From positions 372,001-436,000 of the forward strand of contig NZ_JACJOD010000031.1 of NCBI RefSeq assembly GCF_014695385.1: a DNA stretch of 64,000 nucleotides, written 5' to 3'. Positions 45,545 through 55,762 of this stretch are shown in pieces. The position numbers were made by a program, and so were the translations under genes. The DNA comes from Trichocoleus sp. FACHB-46. GTDB taxonomy: Bacteria; Cyanobacteriota; Cyanobacteriia; FACHB-46. The notes under the pieces are model-generated. The model was not told where the DNA came from, searched no databases, and saw only the letters and a program-made list of their open reading frames with translations. The number at the start of each line of letters is the position of its first letter. The first letter of the stretch is position 1.

Positions 45545-48346
45545 ATGGCTTCAGATTCACCGCCAGACTCTGTTGTGGCTTGGCATACCCTAGAGGCTGA
45601 GAAAGCTCTAGAGGTTCTTCAAAGCGATCGCGAATCTGGCTTAACGACTCAACAGGTGACAGAGCGCTTAGCACAGTACGGCCCCAACGAGCTAGTTGAG
45701 TCTGCGGGCCGCAGTACCTTAGCCATCCTGTGGGATCAGTTCAAGAACATCATGTTGTTGATGCTGATGGGTGTTGCGGTCGTCTCTGCCATTTTGGATT
45801 TGCGTTCTGGTAGCTTCCCTAAAGACGCGATCGCCATTACCTCGATCGTTGTTTTGAACGCTATCTTGGGCTACGTGCAAGAAAGCCGGGCTGAAAAGGC
45901 TTTGGCTGCTCTCAAAAGTCTGGCCTCTCCTAGGGTTCGGGCGATCCGCGATGGCAAAATTGTTGAAGTCAGCTCAAAAGAGTTGGTTCCAGGCGACGTC
46001 ATGCTGCTGGAAGCAGGGGTTCAGGTGTCTGCGGATGGCCGCCTCATAGAAGCATCAAATCTGCAAGTCCGAGAATCGGCTTTGACTGGGGAAGCTCAGC
46101 CAGCTACTAAGCACGCAGAAACTCACTTGCAGGAAGAAACACCTTTGGGCGATCGCCTCAACTTGGTCTTCCAGGGCACTGAGGTCGTCCAGGGGCGGGC
46201 TACTGTGCTAGTTACGAATACTGGCATGAAGACTGAGCTGGGCCACATTGCCACCATGCTTCAGTCTGTTGAGGCGCAGGAAACGCCTTTGCAAGAGCGC
46301 ATGACCCAGTTGGGGAACGTCCTTGTAGGTGGTTCGCTCGTTCTAGTGGCTTTAGTCGTCATTGGTGGCGTCATACGAACCGGAAACTTTAGCACCTTTG
46401 AAGAATTGCTAGAAGTTTCTTTGAGTATGGCTGTTGCGGTGGTTCCCGAAGGCTTGCCTGCGGTGATCACGGTGACATTGGCCCTGGGGACGCAGCGCAT
46501 GGTTCGTCGGCAAGCGCTGATTCGTAAATTGCCTGCGGTGGAAACCCTCGGTTCTGTCACCACCATCTGTTCCGATAAAACTGGAACACTGACTCAAAAC
46601 AAGATGGTCGTGCAACTCGTCGATACTGAGCGTCATACTTTCCGGGTTTCTGGCAACGGTTACGATCCAGTCGGCGAGTTTCAGCTAGAGCAACAAGCTG
46701 TTTCCCCAGAGCAATACTTAGAGCTACAAACTTTATTAATTGCTTGTATTCTTTGCAACGACGCGACCTTGCAGTATGAGAAAGACCAATGGGTCATTTT
46801 TGGTGATCCCACCGAAGGAGCGTTGCTCACGTTAGGCGCAAAGGCAGGCGTTGACAAGGCAACTTGGGCTCGTAAATTGCCACGAGTTTCCGAGTTCCCC
46901 TTCTCGTCTGAGCGTAAGCGTATGAGCGTGATTTGCGAAGCGAGTGATTACCGACCCATTACGGCTACTGCGGCAGACCCAATTCAATATCTGATGTTTA
47001 CCAAGGGGTCTCCAGAGTTGATTTTGGAACGCTGCACCCATATGCAGGTGGGCGATCGCTTAGAGCCGTTAAACGCAGAACAGCGAGCCGAAGTGCTAGA
47101 CCAGAACAACCAAATGGCAGGTCGGGGTCTGCGCGTTTTAGGGTTTGCTTACAAACCCCTGGCAACTTTGCCTGCCGAAGGCTCCGATGCAGCCACCGAA
47201 AAAGGATTGATTTGGCTCGGTTTAGTAGGGATGCTGGACGCACCTAGACCCGAAGCCAAAGAAGCCGTTGCGCGTTGCCGAGCCGCAGGTATCCGTGTGG
47301 TGATGATTACAGGTGACCACCAACTGACCGCCCAAACCATTGCCCAAGAGCTAGGAATTGCCCAACCAGGCGATCGCGTGGTCAGTGGTCAAGAACTCGA
47401 TCGCATGAGTTTACAGGAACTCGAAGATCAAGTCGATCAAGTCAGCGTTTATGCCCGCGTTTCACCTGAGCACAAACTACAAATTGTGCAAGCTCTGAAG
47501 CGGCGCGGTAGAGTCGTCGCCATGACCGGGGACGGCGTCAACGATGCTCCCGCCCTGAAGCAAGCCGACATTGGCATCGCCATGGGAATTACGGGTACTG
47601 ATGTCAGCAAAGAAGCCAGCGACATGGTGCTGCTAGATGACAACTTTGCCACCATCGTGGCTGCGACTGAAGAAGGCCGCACCGTTTATACCAATATCCG
47701 CCGCTTTATCAAGTACATCTTGGGCAGCAACATTGGCGAAGTGCTCACCATTGCGGCAGCTCCCTTGATTGGTCTAGGAGGGGTTCCCCTTTCGCCGCTC
47801 CAAATCTTGTGGATGAACTTGGTGACGGATGGTTTACCCGCCTTGGCCCTTGCGGTTGAACCCCCAGAACCCAACGTCATGAATCGGCCTCCCCACGATC
47901 CCCAAGAAAGCATTTTTGCGCGGGGTTTGGGTTCCTACATGATCCGAGTGGGCATTGTTTTTGCCGTTCTAACCATTGCCCTGATGACTTGGGCCTACGG
48001 TTACACTCACGCACCTGGATACGATCGCTCACCTGATACTTGGAAAACAATGGTGTTTACCACCCTTTGCCTCGCGCAGATGGGCCACGCGATCGCCATC
48101 CGCTCCAATGTGCGTTTGACCATTGAGCTTAACCCCTTCTCAAATCCGTATCTCCTAGGAGCTGTGACGCTGACAACGATTCTGCAATTACTGCTAATCT
48201 ATGTCCCACCGCTCCAAAACTTCTTTGACACCTTCTGGTTAAGTCCTTTGGAGTTAGCTATTTGTTTTGGCTTTAGTGCTTTGATGTTCACTTGGATCGA
48301 GCTAGAAAAGCTATTTCTCCGTTGGCAATCGGCTCGACGCGGTTAA
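45545..48346 (+). CDS. P-type cation-transporting ATPase (type II, PacL/Ca2+-like)
   Basis: 933 residues from the ATG at 45545, with a GTG 12 bp before it. The N-terminal cation-ATPase domain is present ([20 protein letters not shown]), the phosphorylation loop is [13 protein letters not shown], the hinge [12 protein letters not shown], and the fourth transmembrane helix carries [10 protein letters not shown], the motif of calcium-type pumps. About ten membrane segments fit. It probably exports Ca2+ or Mn2+ across the plasma or thylakoid membrane; the ion is not decided by sequence alone. Confidence 0.95.
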   Translation: MASDSPPDSVVAWHTLEAEKALEVLQSDRESGLTTQQVTERLAQYGPNELVESAGRSTLAILWDQFKNIMLLMLMGVAVVSAILDLRSGSFPKDAIAITSIVVLNAILGYVQESRAEKALAALKSLASPRVRAIRDGKIVEVSSKELVPGDVMLLEAGVQVSADGRLIEASNLQVRESALTGEAQPATKHAETHLQEETPLGDRLNLVFQGTEVVQGRATVLVTNTGMKTELGHIATMLQSVEAQETPLQERMTQLGNVLVGGSLVLVALVVIGGVIRTGNFSTFEELLEVSLSMAVAVVPEGLPAVITVTLALGTQRMVRRQALIRKLPAVETLGSVTTICSDKTGTLTQNKMVVQLVDTERHTFRVSGNGYDPVGEFQLEQQAVSPEQYLELQTLLIACILCNDATLQYEKDQWVIFGDPTEGALLTLGAKAGVDKATWARKLPRVSEFPFSSERKRMSVICEASDYRPITATAADPIQYLMFTKGSPELILERCTHMQVGDRLEPLNAEQRAEVLDQNNQMAGRGLRVLGFAYKPLATLPAEGSDAATEKGLIWLGLVGMLDAPRPEAKEAVARCRAAGIRVVMITGDHQLTAQTIAQELGIAQPGDRVVSGQELDRMSLQELEDQVDQVSVYARVSPEHKLQIVQALKRRGRVVAMTGDGVNDAPALKQADIGIAMGITGTDVSKEASDMVLLDDNFATIVAATEEGRTVYTNIRRFIKYILGSNIGEVLTIAAAPLIGLGGVPLSPLQILWMNLVTDGLPALALAVEPPEPNVMNRPPHDPQESIFARGLGSYMIRVGIVFAVLTIALMTWAYGYTHAPGYDRSPDTWKTMVFTTLCLAQMGHAIAIRSNVRLTIELNPFSNPYLLGAVTLTTILQLLLIYVPPLQNFFDTFWLSPLELAICFGFSALMFTWIELEKLFLRWQSARRG

Positions 48347-48400
48347 ACGCTCAGTCCAATTGCTATCCAATTGCTAAAAGTCTAATGGCTAAAGTTGTTG

Positions 48401-48494
48401 GCTAGGGTGGTATTGGGTAGGCAAAACCCAACTTACACCACTCCACAAATCTAATAGAGTGCAGTAGTAGGGGTGTGCTAAGGTGCGCCCCTAC
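48401..48494. repeat. Hairpin-rich repeat-like sequence after the ATPase gene
   Basis: This spacer combines GGGTAGGCAAAACCC and the hairpin GTAGGGG (48467-48473) with CCCCTAC (48488-48494). Similar GGGT/ACCC and TAGGGG-CCCCTA elements are scattered in many cyanobacterial genomes as short interspersed repeats. No second copy was seen in the window. The hairpin is followed by AATAATTTT and could also act as a terminator for the ATPase gene. Confidence 0.45.
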
Positions 48495-48557
48495 AATAAT
48501 TTTGAGCGATCGCTTCCTCTGAGCTCATCGCCTATTGCCGACCGCTGACCGTGACTT

Positions 48558-49718
48558 ATGTATCTCAAAAGTCTTCATCTGCGCCACTTTCGCAACTATT
48601 TGGATCAGCGGGTGGATTTCTCTGCTCCCAAAACTATCTTGGTCGGCAACAATGCCCAAGGTAAGTCCAACTTGTTGGAAGCAGTTGAGCTACTGGCAAC
48701 TCTGCGATCGCACCGGGCTGGCCGCGATCGGGACTTGGTGCTAGAAGGAGAGACGATTGGTCAAGTTGCCGCCCTGCTGGAGCGGGACACTGGCCCCATT
48801 GACCTTACCCTCACCCTAAGAAGTAATGGTCGCCGCACCGTAGCGCTGAACAGCGAACCTTTACGTCGCCAGCTCGATTTTCTGGGCGTTCTCAATGCCG
48901 TAGAATTCTCCAGCTTGGATTTAGATTTGGTCCGGGGTGGACCGGAAAAGCGCCGAGCCTGGTTAGATGCCCTACTGACCCAATTAGAGCCGATCTACGC
49001 CCATATTTTGCAGCAATACAACCACATCTTGCGGCAACGCAACGCCCTGTTGAAGCAGCGGCAACAACGCACCCCAGAAGCCAGCTTGTTTTCTCCGCCG
49101 CCAGAGCCTACAGAAGCGATCGATGAACCAGGCACCTTGGAGTTGTGGAATACGCAGCTTGCCGCCGCAGGGTCTCGCGTGATTCGCCGCCGGGCGCGGG
49201 TTTTGGAGCGGCTAGCTCCTTTAGCTGAGAAATGGCACCAAGAAATTAGTGGTAGTACCGAGGTGTTGCAAGTTAGATATGCACCGAATGTGGTGTTGAC
49301 CGAGGATGACCCCGCTCAGGTACAGCAAGCTTTTCTAGACAAAATTCAGCAGCGGGCGATCGCCGAACAGCACCAAGGCACTACCCTGGTTGGTCCGCAC
49401 CGCGACGAAGTGGAGTTCACCATTAACCAAACGCCTGCTCGTCAATATGGTTCTCAAGGCCAGCAACGCACCTTAGTTTTAGCCTTGAAGTTAGCAGAAC
49501 TCAAACTAATTGAAGAGGTTGTGGGGGAGCCCCCTCTGCTGTTATTAGATGACGTTTTAGCTGAGTTAGACCTGAATCGGCAAAATCAATTACTCGATGC
49601 CATTCAAGATCGGTTTCAAACCTTAATTACCACCACTCATCTCGGTTCTTTCGATGCCCAATGGCTAAATTCTTCACAAATCTTGGCAGTACGAGCAGGG
49701 CGGATTTCGCCGATCTAA
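48558..49718 (+). CDS. recF: DNA replication/repair protein RecF
   Basis: 386 residues, ATG start. ABC-type SMC-like ATPase with Walker [15 protein letters not shown], signature-like [17 protein letters not shown] and Walker [14 protein letters not shown]. RecF loads RecA at gaps in DNA with RecO and RecR. The middle holds an Ala/Gln-rich helical insertion (about 155-205). It stands between the ATPase gene and a hypothetical gene on the same strand, away from dnaN. Confidence 0.97.
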   Translation: MYLKSLHLRHFRNYLDQRVDFSAPKTILVGNNAQGKSNLLEAVELLATLRSHRAGRDRDLVLEGETIGQVAALLERDTGPIDLTLTLRSNGRRTVALNSEPLRRQLDFLGVLNAVEFSSLDLDLVRGGPEKRRAWLDALLTQLEPIYAHILQQYNHILRQRNALLKQRQQRTPEASLFSPPPEPTEAIDEPGTLELWNTQLAAAGSRVIRRRARVLERLAPLAEKWHQEISGSTEVLQVRYAPNVVLTEDDPAQVQQAFLDKIQQRAIAEQHQGTTLVGPHRDEVEFTINQTPARQYGSQGQQRTLVLALKLAELKLIEEVVGEPPLLLLDDVLAELDLNRQNQLLDAIQDRFQTLITTTHLGSFDAQWLNSSQILAVRAGRISPI

Positions 49719-49825
49719 TGCAGGTAATCCTGATGCATCTGCTTCCACTTCGTAATCGTAATTACGACCTCTGTTGGCTGACTTATCCCATTTTATGAGC
49801 ACGTTTCTAAGTGATAAAAGCTGTC

Positions 49826-50230
49826 ATGGAGAACCATGAAATTAATCAATTAGGGTCTTCGCTACGGCAGATTAAGCAAACCTCAATTCGCTCGGGTGAG
49901 GCTGGTGTGGTTCGGCTGTGGTATCAGGGCGGAGAACCCTACTTCGACATTTTTTTTGAGCTACAAGACGACCACCTCCGCTGGTTTCAATTTACCTTAC
50001 GAGGCAAATCTCTCTCTTGGAGCCAAAGAGCCAAAAATGTTCAAACAGGCACAACTGACGAACCTCGAATCAACGACACTACTTACTACTCGGGTAGCAA
50101 ATTGATCCAAACAAATCACACGGTTGATCAAAATTTTGTGCAGTTAGTTCGAGCCATTTTGCAAACGAGAGCAGATGAAGCTGTATTTCAGCAAGCGATC
50201 GCCCTGCTGGACAGCCAAGCCCAAACTTGA
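49826..50230 (+). CDS. Conserved hypothetical cytoplasmic protein
   Basis: 134 residues from the ATG at 49826; a GTG at 49811 would add 5 residues. It has alternating strands with aromatic residues (WYQGGEPYFDIFFELQ and HLRWFQFTLRGKSLSW) and a C-terminal helix (VRAILQTRADEAVFQQAI). No signal peptide, membrane segment or known motif is seen. It follows recF by about 110 bp on the same strand. Family not recognised. Confidence 0.7.
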   Translation: MENHEINQLGSSLRQIKQTSIRSGEAGVVRLWYQGGEPYFDIFFELQDDHLRWFQFTLRGKSLSWSQRAKNVQTGTTDEPRINDTTYYSGSKLIQTNHTVDQNFVQLVRAILQTRADEAVFQQAIALLDSQAQT

Positions 50231-50264
50231 CCATCCAACTAATCCATGACTGCTTTATTCCAGC

Positions 50265-51230
50265 TTAAGGTTGCGTTAAGTACTGCGAGGAAATCTTCTC
50301 CGCCTTACCAGACGCGACTAATGCTTGGTAAATAAAAGCCGCAGCATCCGCCCGAGTTGCCTTTTCGTTAGGCTCTAAAACGTTTGGTCGCGGATGAGAC
50401 ACGGCTAAACCAGCCTGCGTTGCCGAGGCCACCGCACCCGTCGCATATTTAGGAATCTGCGCGGCATCTTGATAGGTTTGCAACACTTGGGTGGGGGCAG
50501 TAGAGCGAGGCAGTTCTAAGCCGCTTGCCAGAGCCACCAACGCTTGCACTCTTGGAATTTGTTGGGTGGGCTGAAAGATATTTTTGGGATAGCCTGCCAA
50601 AAAACCATTTCGAGACACTTCTTGAATCGCATCAGTGGCCCAAAAATCAGCAGCAACATCTTTGTAACTGACTGCTTGCTGTTTCGCTGGTTTATCGAAG
50701 GCTTTTTGCAGCATTGACGCATACTCTGCTCGCGTTACTGGAGCATCCGGGCGAAATGTACCATCCGGAAAACCGCTGATAATATCGCGCTGCACTAAAG
50801 CAGTAATAAAGGGATAAGCCCAATAATTTGCCTCAACGTCTGAGAAGCCCTCTGGCTCAGCGGTTGTTGGGGTGGGGCTGGGCGTTGGGGTAGCGGGTGC
50901 TCGGACCGCAAAGGGAACTGGCACTACATTAGGTTGGGCAGGCTCTGGTGCAGGTACGGTCGTTGGGACTGGCTGGTTGGGGGTTGGAGAGGGGGGCAAT
51001 GCCCCTTCATCTGGGCTAGGGGATATCGTTGGCGTTGCAGTGGGTGTTGCAGACGGGGACGGAGTTGGGTCTAGAAGGCCGCCTAAGTTAAACCCTTGTC
51101 CTTCTCGGCCTAACGACCAAAACAAGATCCCGCCAATCACACTAAAGGCTAGAAAAATACCAATGAATTCATCAAATCCCAAGGGGTCTCTACGGGATGG
51201 CTGAGGATCAGGGGGCAACGAATTGGTCAT
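50265..51230 (-). CDS. S-layer homology (SLH) domain protein with N-terminal membrane anchor
   Basis: 321 residues, ATG start. A short cytoplasmic head is followed by one membrane segment (FIGIFLAFSVIGGILFW), then a Pro/Thr/Ser-rich linker (about 55-130), then three SLH repeats covering about 130-305: ANYWAYPFITALVQRDIISG, DFWATDAIQEVSRNGFLAG and a diverged third repeat ending TRADAAAFIYQAL. SLH repeats bind secondary wall polymer or peptidoglycan, so this protein probably tethers the inner membrane to the wall. It is convergent with the gene ending at 50230. Confidence 0.93.
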   Translation of the reverse strand: MTNSLPPDPQPSRRDPLGFDEFIGIFLAFSVIGGILFWSLGREGQGFNLGGLLDPTPSPSATPTATPTISPSPDEGALPPSPTPNQPVPTTVPAPEPAQPNVVPVPFAVRAPATPTPSPTPTTAEPEGFSDVEANYWAYPFITALVQRDIISGFPDGTFRPDAPVTRAEYASMLQKAFDKPAKQQAVSYKDVAADFWATDAIQEVSRNGFLAGYPKNIFQPTQQIPRVQALVALASGLELPRSTAPTQVLQTYQDAAQIPKYATGAVASATQAGLAVSHPRPNVLEPNEKATRADAAAFIYQALVASGKAEKISSQYLTQP

Positions 51231-51339
51231 CTTAACTCCAGCAACGCCAAATACGCGAAGTTTGGTTAGATTCTACGCCCAATTTATATCCTCGATCGCG
51301 CTGAGTGGCAATTAGCCACAAGTTAGAGAAAAAGTTTAT

Positions 51340-52011
51340 CTAATTTCCCACAGATACCGAGCGAGAGGCGATCGCGAATTTTTCTACCTTGCTGGCGCTG
51401 TCACCTTCGTTCGCGGGGAGAGCGGGTTGAGTGGGAAAATGCTCGTCGAGAATGGTGGAAACAGTTTCTGGATGGATGCGGGTATAGCGAGTCTTGTCAG
51501 GCATCACAACCATAGTGGGGCCTGCCTTGCAATGCTTCATGCAGCCCGTCCCCTTAATGGTTACCTGATTGGTGAGGCCGCGATCGCCCAACTCCGACTC
51601 CAACGCCTGACACACTGCTCTGGCACCCCGCTTCATACAGTCTGATTTTTGGCAAACCAAAATTGTGGTTTTGCCTGGAGCAGGCATTGCTTTTTTGGAA
51701 GTTGCTGGAACCGCTTCGCCCGGTACAGCAGGGTAAATGGCGTAAGCTTTGAGTTTGGCAAATCCAGTTTTGGAATCCAGCTTTTTCTCGCCAGCCACTC
51801 GGATCCAATCGCCTAGGTTTAACACCTTACCTTCAGCAATAAACGAGGCCACGACGCTAGCTCGTGACTCCTTAGAGAGCTTGATGCAAACCTCGCCTTC
51901 AGGAGTAGCCACTCGGATGCGCTTGAACTTGTAGCCATCTTCCATCTCAAAACCCAGAAAGCGCCCTTCCAAGCTGAATTCTAGAACTTGACCGAATTTG
52001 GACTTACTCAT
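51340..52011 (-). CDS. Thioredoxin-like [2Fe-2S] ferredoxin domain protein
   Basis: 223 residues from the ATG at 52011, with AGGATG shortly upstream. The N-terminal part (about 1-95) is a small beta-rich region (FSLEGRFLGFEMEDGYKFKR). The C-terminal ferredoxin (about 115-205) has the expected four cysteines: CQKSDC with the pair CMKHC, the pattern of the NuoE/Aquifex thioredoxin-like ferredoxins. It probably carries electrons in the cytoplasm; the partner is unknown. The Asr1405-type gene ends 151 bp from its start on the same strand. Confidence 0.9.
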   Translation of the reverse strand: MSKSKFGQVLEFSLEGRFLGFEMEDGYKFKRIRVATPEGEVCIKLSKESRASVVASFIAEGKVLNLGDWIRVAGEKKLDSKTGFAKLKAYAIYPAVPGEAVPATSKKAMPAPGKTTILVCQKSDCMKRGARAVCQALESELGDRGLTNQVTIKGTGCMKHCKAGPTMVVMPDKTRYTRIHPETVSTILDEHFPTQPALPANEGDSASKVEKFAIASRSVSVGN

Positions 52012-52162
52012 GATGACATCCTAAGGTTTGATAGGTTTACGCTTTTCTCAAAAGGGGTAATGCAAAGTGCAAGGCAGTGAATTGAATATGAATATGAGTT
52101 TTCTAAGTTTAGTAAGTGTGATTGCTTATTAAATCTGCACAAATATTGATTGGCGGAAGAAT

Positions 52163-52411
52163 TTAGGCTTTAAGTTGCCAACAGAGGTCTAACCAATCGA
52201 TTAACTCACTACGAGCAGCAGTTAGATGCTGTATCACGCTACGGAGTTGAACCGCTTCTCCCACTGTCTGGACTTCTACCGACAAGGTGCCATCTCCAGC
52301 ACACCAACACTGAACTCCTAGCTCTTGCAACCGTTGGTAAACTTGCCAGCGATCGCACCGGGACACCGTAACTACTTGGCCGACGGGGGAGTTCAGACTA
52401 GATTGGTTCAT
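52163..52411 (-). CDS. Asr1405/Asl0597 family protein
   Basis: 82 residues from the ATG at 52411, preceded by AGGAAG. The frame opens 96 bp earlier at a GTG or similar but the family length fits the shorter form. Conserved blocks CDRWQVYQRLQELGV, CWCAGDGTLSVEV and SELIDWLDLCWQL fit the small cyanobacterial family named after Anabaena Asr1405/Asl0597. The function is unknown. It precedes the ferredoxin-domain gene on the same strand. Confidence 0.85.
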   Translation of the reverse strand: MNQSSLNSPVGQVVTVSRCDRWQVYQRLQELGVQCWCAGDGTLSVEVQTVGEAVQLRSVIQHLTAARSELIDWLDLCWQLKA

Positions 52412-52925
52412 AAGGTGTCTTCCTAAATGCAAGAGATTCTTAGTTGCAAGCGCTAGAGAAGCCGAACAAATTAAAAGAGGTGCTGCAAAGGAGTCGCAAG
52501 TAGACATTTAATGGCGTCTGCTTTTGAGTAAATACGGATAGCAGCAGTGAAATTCCGTATTCCGATTAGGCGATCGCTAGCAGGTGATGAGCTTAGATTG
52601 CCCACAGAGGAGCTAATGTGATTGATCAGTTTCGTTAATGCATGGCTGGATCGGCTCACTAAGTCAGGGGCAAGACTCTAAATTATTGAGAATAATAGTC
52701 AATAATTTCGTTAAAAACAATATAACAAAAACTGTGTATTTGAAAACTCTTTTCATTAAGAATTCATCAGATCTGCTATCAAAGCCAGATTTGAGGCAAG
52801 CAAAAGCTGGGCAGTGAGGTCACTACCCGAGTTCGGCGATCGCTTGCAGAGACGCCTGAAGCGCTAGCCCAGCCTTGATCTGGAGCGTCAGCCCAGCTTT
52901 AGTGGGTCAGCTTTGGTTAGATAGA
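52412..52925. other. Gene-free spacer, 514 bp
   Basis: The part near 52680-52790 is AT-rich and may carry the promoter of the Asr1405-type gene. The part near 52855-52915 contains imperfect repeats of AGCCCAGC and CAGCTTTAGTG-like sequence, possibly a terminator of the minus-strand gene that ends at 52926. Nothing else was recognised. Confidence 0.5.
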
Positions 52926-53447
52926 TTAATGCTCAATGTCTAAATTCAATACGTAAGCGCCAAGCTGTACTTTTTCCGACCACAACTCATACTCAATCCG
53001 CAAATGGTGAGGTAGAGCCTGACCCTCTAGCTTGAGACTGCGGGTAAAGTTGCGCAACCGCATCTGACCGCTGCTACTGAGCAAGTCACTTTGCAACCAA
53101 TAACGGCTCAAGCCGTAAACGCCTTGCTCCCAGAAGTGGCGATAGCTAAAGCGACCGTTGCCCTGCATAGTCATGATGACGCGATAGGGCGAAATTTCTA
53201 GCCACAGCAACCGAGGCGCAGGAGTGGCTGCCAACGTTTCTTGATCCGAAATCCCCACGCCTGTGGTGCCAGCATCTAGAGCTTCCAGATGGCCTTCTCG
53301 GTCTTGGAGCGTTGGTTCAGTTAGCAACAGGTGAAACCGTTCTTGGTCCTTCTGGTATAGAGTTGCAGCGGTATCAACTACAGACCAAATCGGCAGGTCT
53401 GTTGACACAAAAGATAAGCAAACAGGCTTGCGGTGATGCGTCAGCAT
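52926..53447 (-). CDS. Conserved hypothetical protein
   Basis: 173 residues, ATG start. Mixed alpha/beta with ordered blocks PAPRLLWLEISPYRVIM, YRHFWEQGVYGLSRYW and HHLRIEYELWSEKVQLG; it looks like a cytoplasmic protein with a jelly-roll-like or lipocalin-like beta end, but no family is recognised. No signal peptide or membrane segment. It is divergent from aroA, with a 115-bp spacer. Confidence 0.7.
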   Translation of the reverse strand: MLTHHRKPVCLSFVSTDLPIWSVVDTAATLYQKDQERFHLLLTEPTLQDREGHLEALDAGTTGVGISDQETLAATPAPRLLWLEISPYRVIMTMQGNGRFSYRHFWEQGVYGLSRYWLQSDLLSSSGQMRLRNFTRSLKLEGQALPHHLRIEYELWSEKVQLGAYVLNLDIEH

Positions 53448-53562
53448 GAAGTGTGAAGAGTGTGAGGAGGTGGCGATGTTTTCGGATAGCTACGAACAAC
53501 TCAGCCTTAACATCTAAAGAAAGCGGTAGGATTACTACGCAGTTCTAGGTCAGTCTATCTCA

Positions 53563-54915
53563 ATGCCAGCTCCGATCGTAACGTTGACAACCGCAGAAAA
53601 TCAGCATCAGCTCACAATTGCCCAACCCAGCGCAGGTCTTGCTTTGCAGGGCCGGGTTCAAATTCCAGGCGACAAATCCATTTCCCACCGAGCCCTGATG
53701 TTAGGAGCTTTGGCCGAGGGAGAAACGCAAATCCAAGGGCTGCTGCTAGGCGAAGATCCTTGCAGTACAGCGAACTGCTTTCAGGCAATGGGAGCAGAAA
53801 TCTCAGAGTTAAACACGGAGCTGGTGCGCGTGCGGGGGATTGGCCTAGGCAATCTGCGGGAGCCAATGGATGTCTTGAATGCGGGGAACTCTGGCACCAC
53901 TCTGCGGTTGATGCTAGGCATTTTGGCCTCTCATCCCGATCGCTTTTTTACCGTGACAGGCGATAGCTCTTTGCGATCGCGCCCCATGTCCCGTGTCGTC
54001 AAGCCTTTGCAACAAATGGGTGCCCAAATTTGGGGTCGTCAAGGAGGAGCTTTAGCGCCTTTAGCAGTGCAAGGACAAGCCCTTAAACCCACCCACTATC
54101 ACTCGCCCATTGCCTCAGCTCAGGTCAAGTCTTGCATTCTGCTGGCAGGACTCATGACTGAGGGCCAAACGACCGTTACCGAGCCTGCCCTCTCTCGCGA
54201 CCACAGCGAACGCATGTTGCGGGCCTTTGGCGCTGAGTTGACGGTCGATCCAGAAACGAAGAGCGTCACGGTCACAGGCCCAGCACGGTTACAAGGACAA
54301 ACCGTGATTGTTCCGGGTGATATTAGTTCTGCGGCATTTTGGCTAGTAGCAGGGGCGATCGTATCTGGTTCTGAGTTGTGGGTAGAGAACGTTGGGGTAA
54401 ATCCCACACGCACGGGAGTTCTAGATGCTCTAGAAATGATGGGAGCCGACATCACTCTAGAAAATCAACGAATTGTAGCGGGCGAACCCGTGGCTGATTT
54501 GCATGTGCGGCATAGCAGCCTGAAAGCTTGTGAGATTAAAGGCGACATCATTCCCCGCTTAATTGATGAAATCCCAATTTTGGCCGTAGCTGCCGCCTTC
54601 GCTCAAGGCACCACCGTGATTCGGGATGCAGAGGAGCTACGGGTGAAAGAGAGCGATCGCATTGCCGTCATGGCAGCCCAGCTTAATCACATGGGAGCGC
54701 AAGTCACAGAGTTGCCCGATGGTTTAGAAATTACGGGAGGTGCTGCCCTCCAAGGTGCGGAAGTGGATAGCCACACCGATCATCGGATTGCCATGAGTTT
54801 AGCGATCGCAGCTTTAAACGCTACGGGCATCACCACCATCCACCGAGCTGAAGCAGCCGCCATTTCCTACCCCAACTTCACCAGCACTTTGCAGCAGATC
54901 TGCCACCCCTTGTAG
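53563..54915 (+). CDS. aroA: 5-enolpyruvylshikimate-3-phosphate synthase
   Basis: 450 residues, ATG start. The N-terminal motif [20 protein letters not shown], the central [15 protein letters not shown] and [12 protein letters not shown], and the C-terminal [14 protein letters not shown] are all present and intact. It makes EPSP from shikimate-3-phosphate and phosphoenolpyruvate in the shikimate pathway. Its 3' flank holds a possible GCGATCGC-TTTTTT terminator near 54986-54998. Confidence 0.98.
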   Translation: MPAPIVTLTTAENQHQLTIAQPSAGLALQGRVQIPGDKSISHRALMLGALAEGETQIQGLLLGEDPCSTANCFQAMGAEISELNTELVRVRGIGLGNLREPMDVLNAGNSGTTLRLMLGILASHPDRFFTVTGDSSLRSRPMSRVVKPLQQMGAQIWGRQGGALAPLAVQGQALKPTHYHSPIASAQVKSCILLAGLMTEGQTTVTEPALSRDHSERMLRAFGAELTVDPETKSVTVTGPARLQGQTVIVPGDISSAAFWLVAGAIVSGSELWVENVGVNPTRTGVLDALEMMGADITLENQRIVAGEPVADLHVRHSSLKACEIKGDIIPRLIDEIPILAVAAAFAQGTTVIRDAEELRVKESDRIAVMAAQLNHMGAQVTELPDGLEITGGAALQGAEVDSHTDHRIAMSLAIAALNATGITTIHRAEAAAISYPNFTSTLQQICHPL

Positions 54916-55762
54916 CGCTTAATTCGCTATTGAGATTTGGCAAATTTGCTTAGTAGCCATTCAGCGATCTAGTTTGCAACCGCAGCGATCGCTTTTTTGT
55001 CATGGCTTGGACATCTCAGGTTCAACTGCTAAAAGTCGGTACTTGTTAACTTAGGGGGCTAATGGCTTGCTTCCTCTATTCTTTGCCTGCCTTTAAATCT
55101 TGAGGAGCTTCAGGAATCAAGCTGCCTTGCCTTGAATACTAGGGGAAGCGGCTATCTTGGACTCAAATTTAGGTTTTACGCTAGCTTGTTCCCGCTAGTC
55201 AGGCAGAGTTGCATGAAGTCAGCGAGCTAAAGCTGTGGTTTTCAAGCTGGAACAGAGGGGTAATTTTCCAGAAGTTGTAATTAAGCAAGGATTTTTAATC
55301 GGATGCTAGATCACCGAGTTTCTAGCCAAGTCAGCAAATCACTTGCAGCCTATTTAACAACTAACTAAATATCAGCTAAATTTACTTTTCATATCAATTT
55401 TCGCATCACAATAATAGCTATTAGTAACAGCTAGTAATCATCAAATTGGAAGTCTTAAGGATCATGGACTTCGGGCTTGATGATGCTAAAGGAACGCTTA
55501 CGCATGATTCAGCTTTGATGGTTAGTTGGAGTTTTTAAAGCCATACTACGTAAGTACTCAGCAGCAAATCAGCACTTTCAGCCTCTGTATTGTTTAGGAT
55601 GCAACTTCGGTTATCTACTGACATTATGTGAAAGGATTATGATGACGCCAAACCATAAATTTAATTCTTTTATAAGAAATAATTAGTTGAATCTACGGTT
55701 TTCACAAACCTAAATTTAGTCATCAGGATTCGTACTTATTTTGACAGTCGTCTAAAAACATC
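54916..55762. other. Large gene-free region, 847 bp, before the REC-GGDEF-EAL gene
   Basis: No ORF above about 60 codons lies here on either strand. The first 85 bp include the probable aroA terminator. Between 55090 and 55300 there are several G/C-containing short inverted segments (CTTGAGGAGCTTCAGG and nearby), and the region from 55340 to 55760 is AT-rich. It could hold a long leader or a small RNA, but no known RNA family was recognised. Confidence 0.5.

Noticed and set aside
54120-54455. 111-codon minus-strand frame
   Set aside because: Antisense shadow within aroA.
55464-55538. A 24-codon ORF with AAGGA just upstream of its ATG in the gene-free region
   Set aside because: Too short to support without conservation; the ribosome-binding match may be chance.
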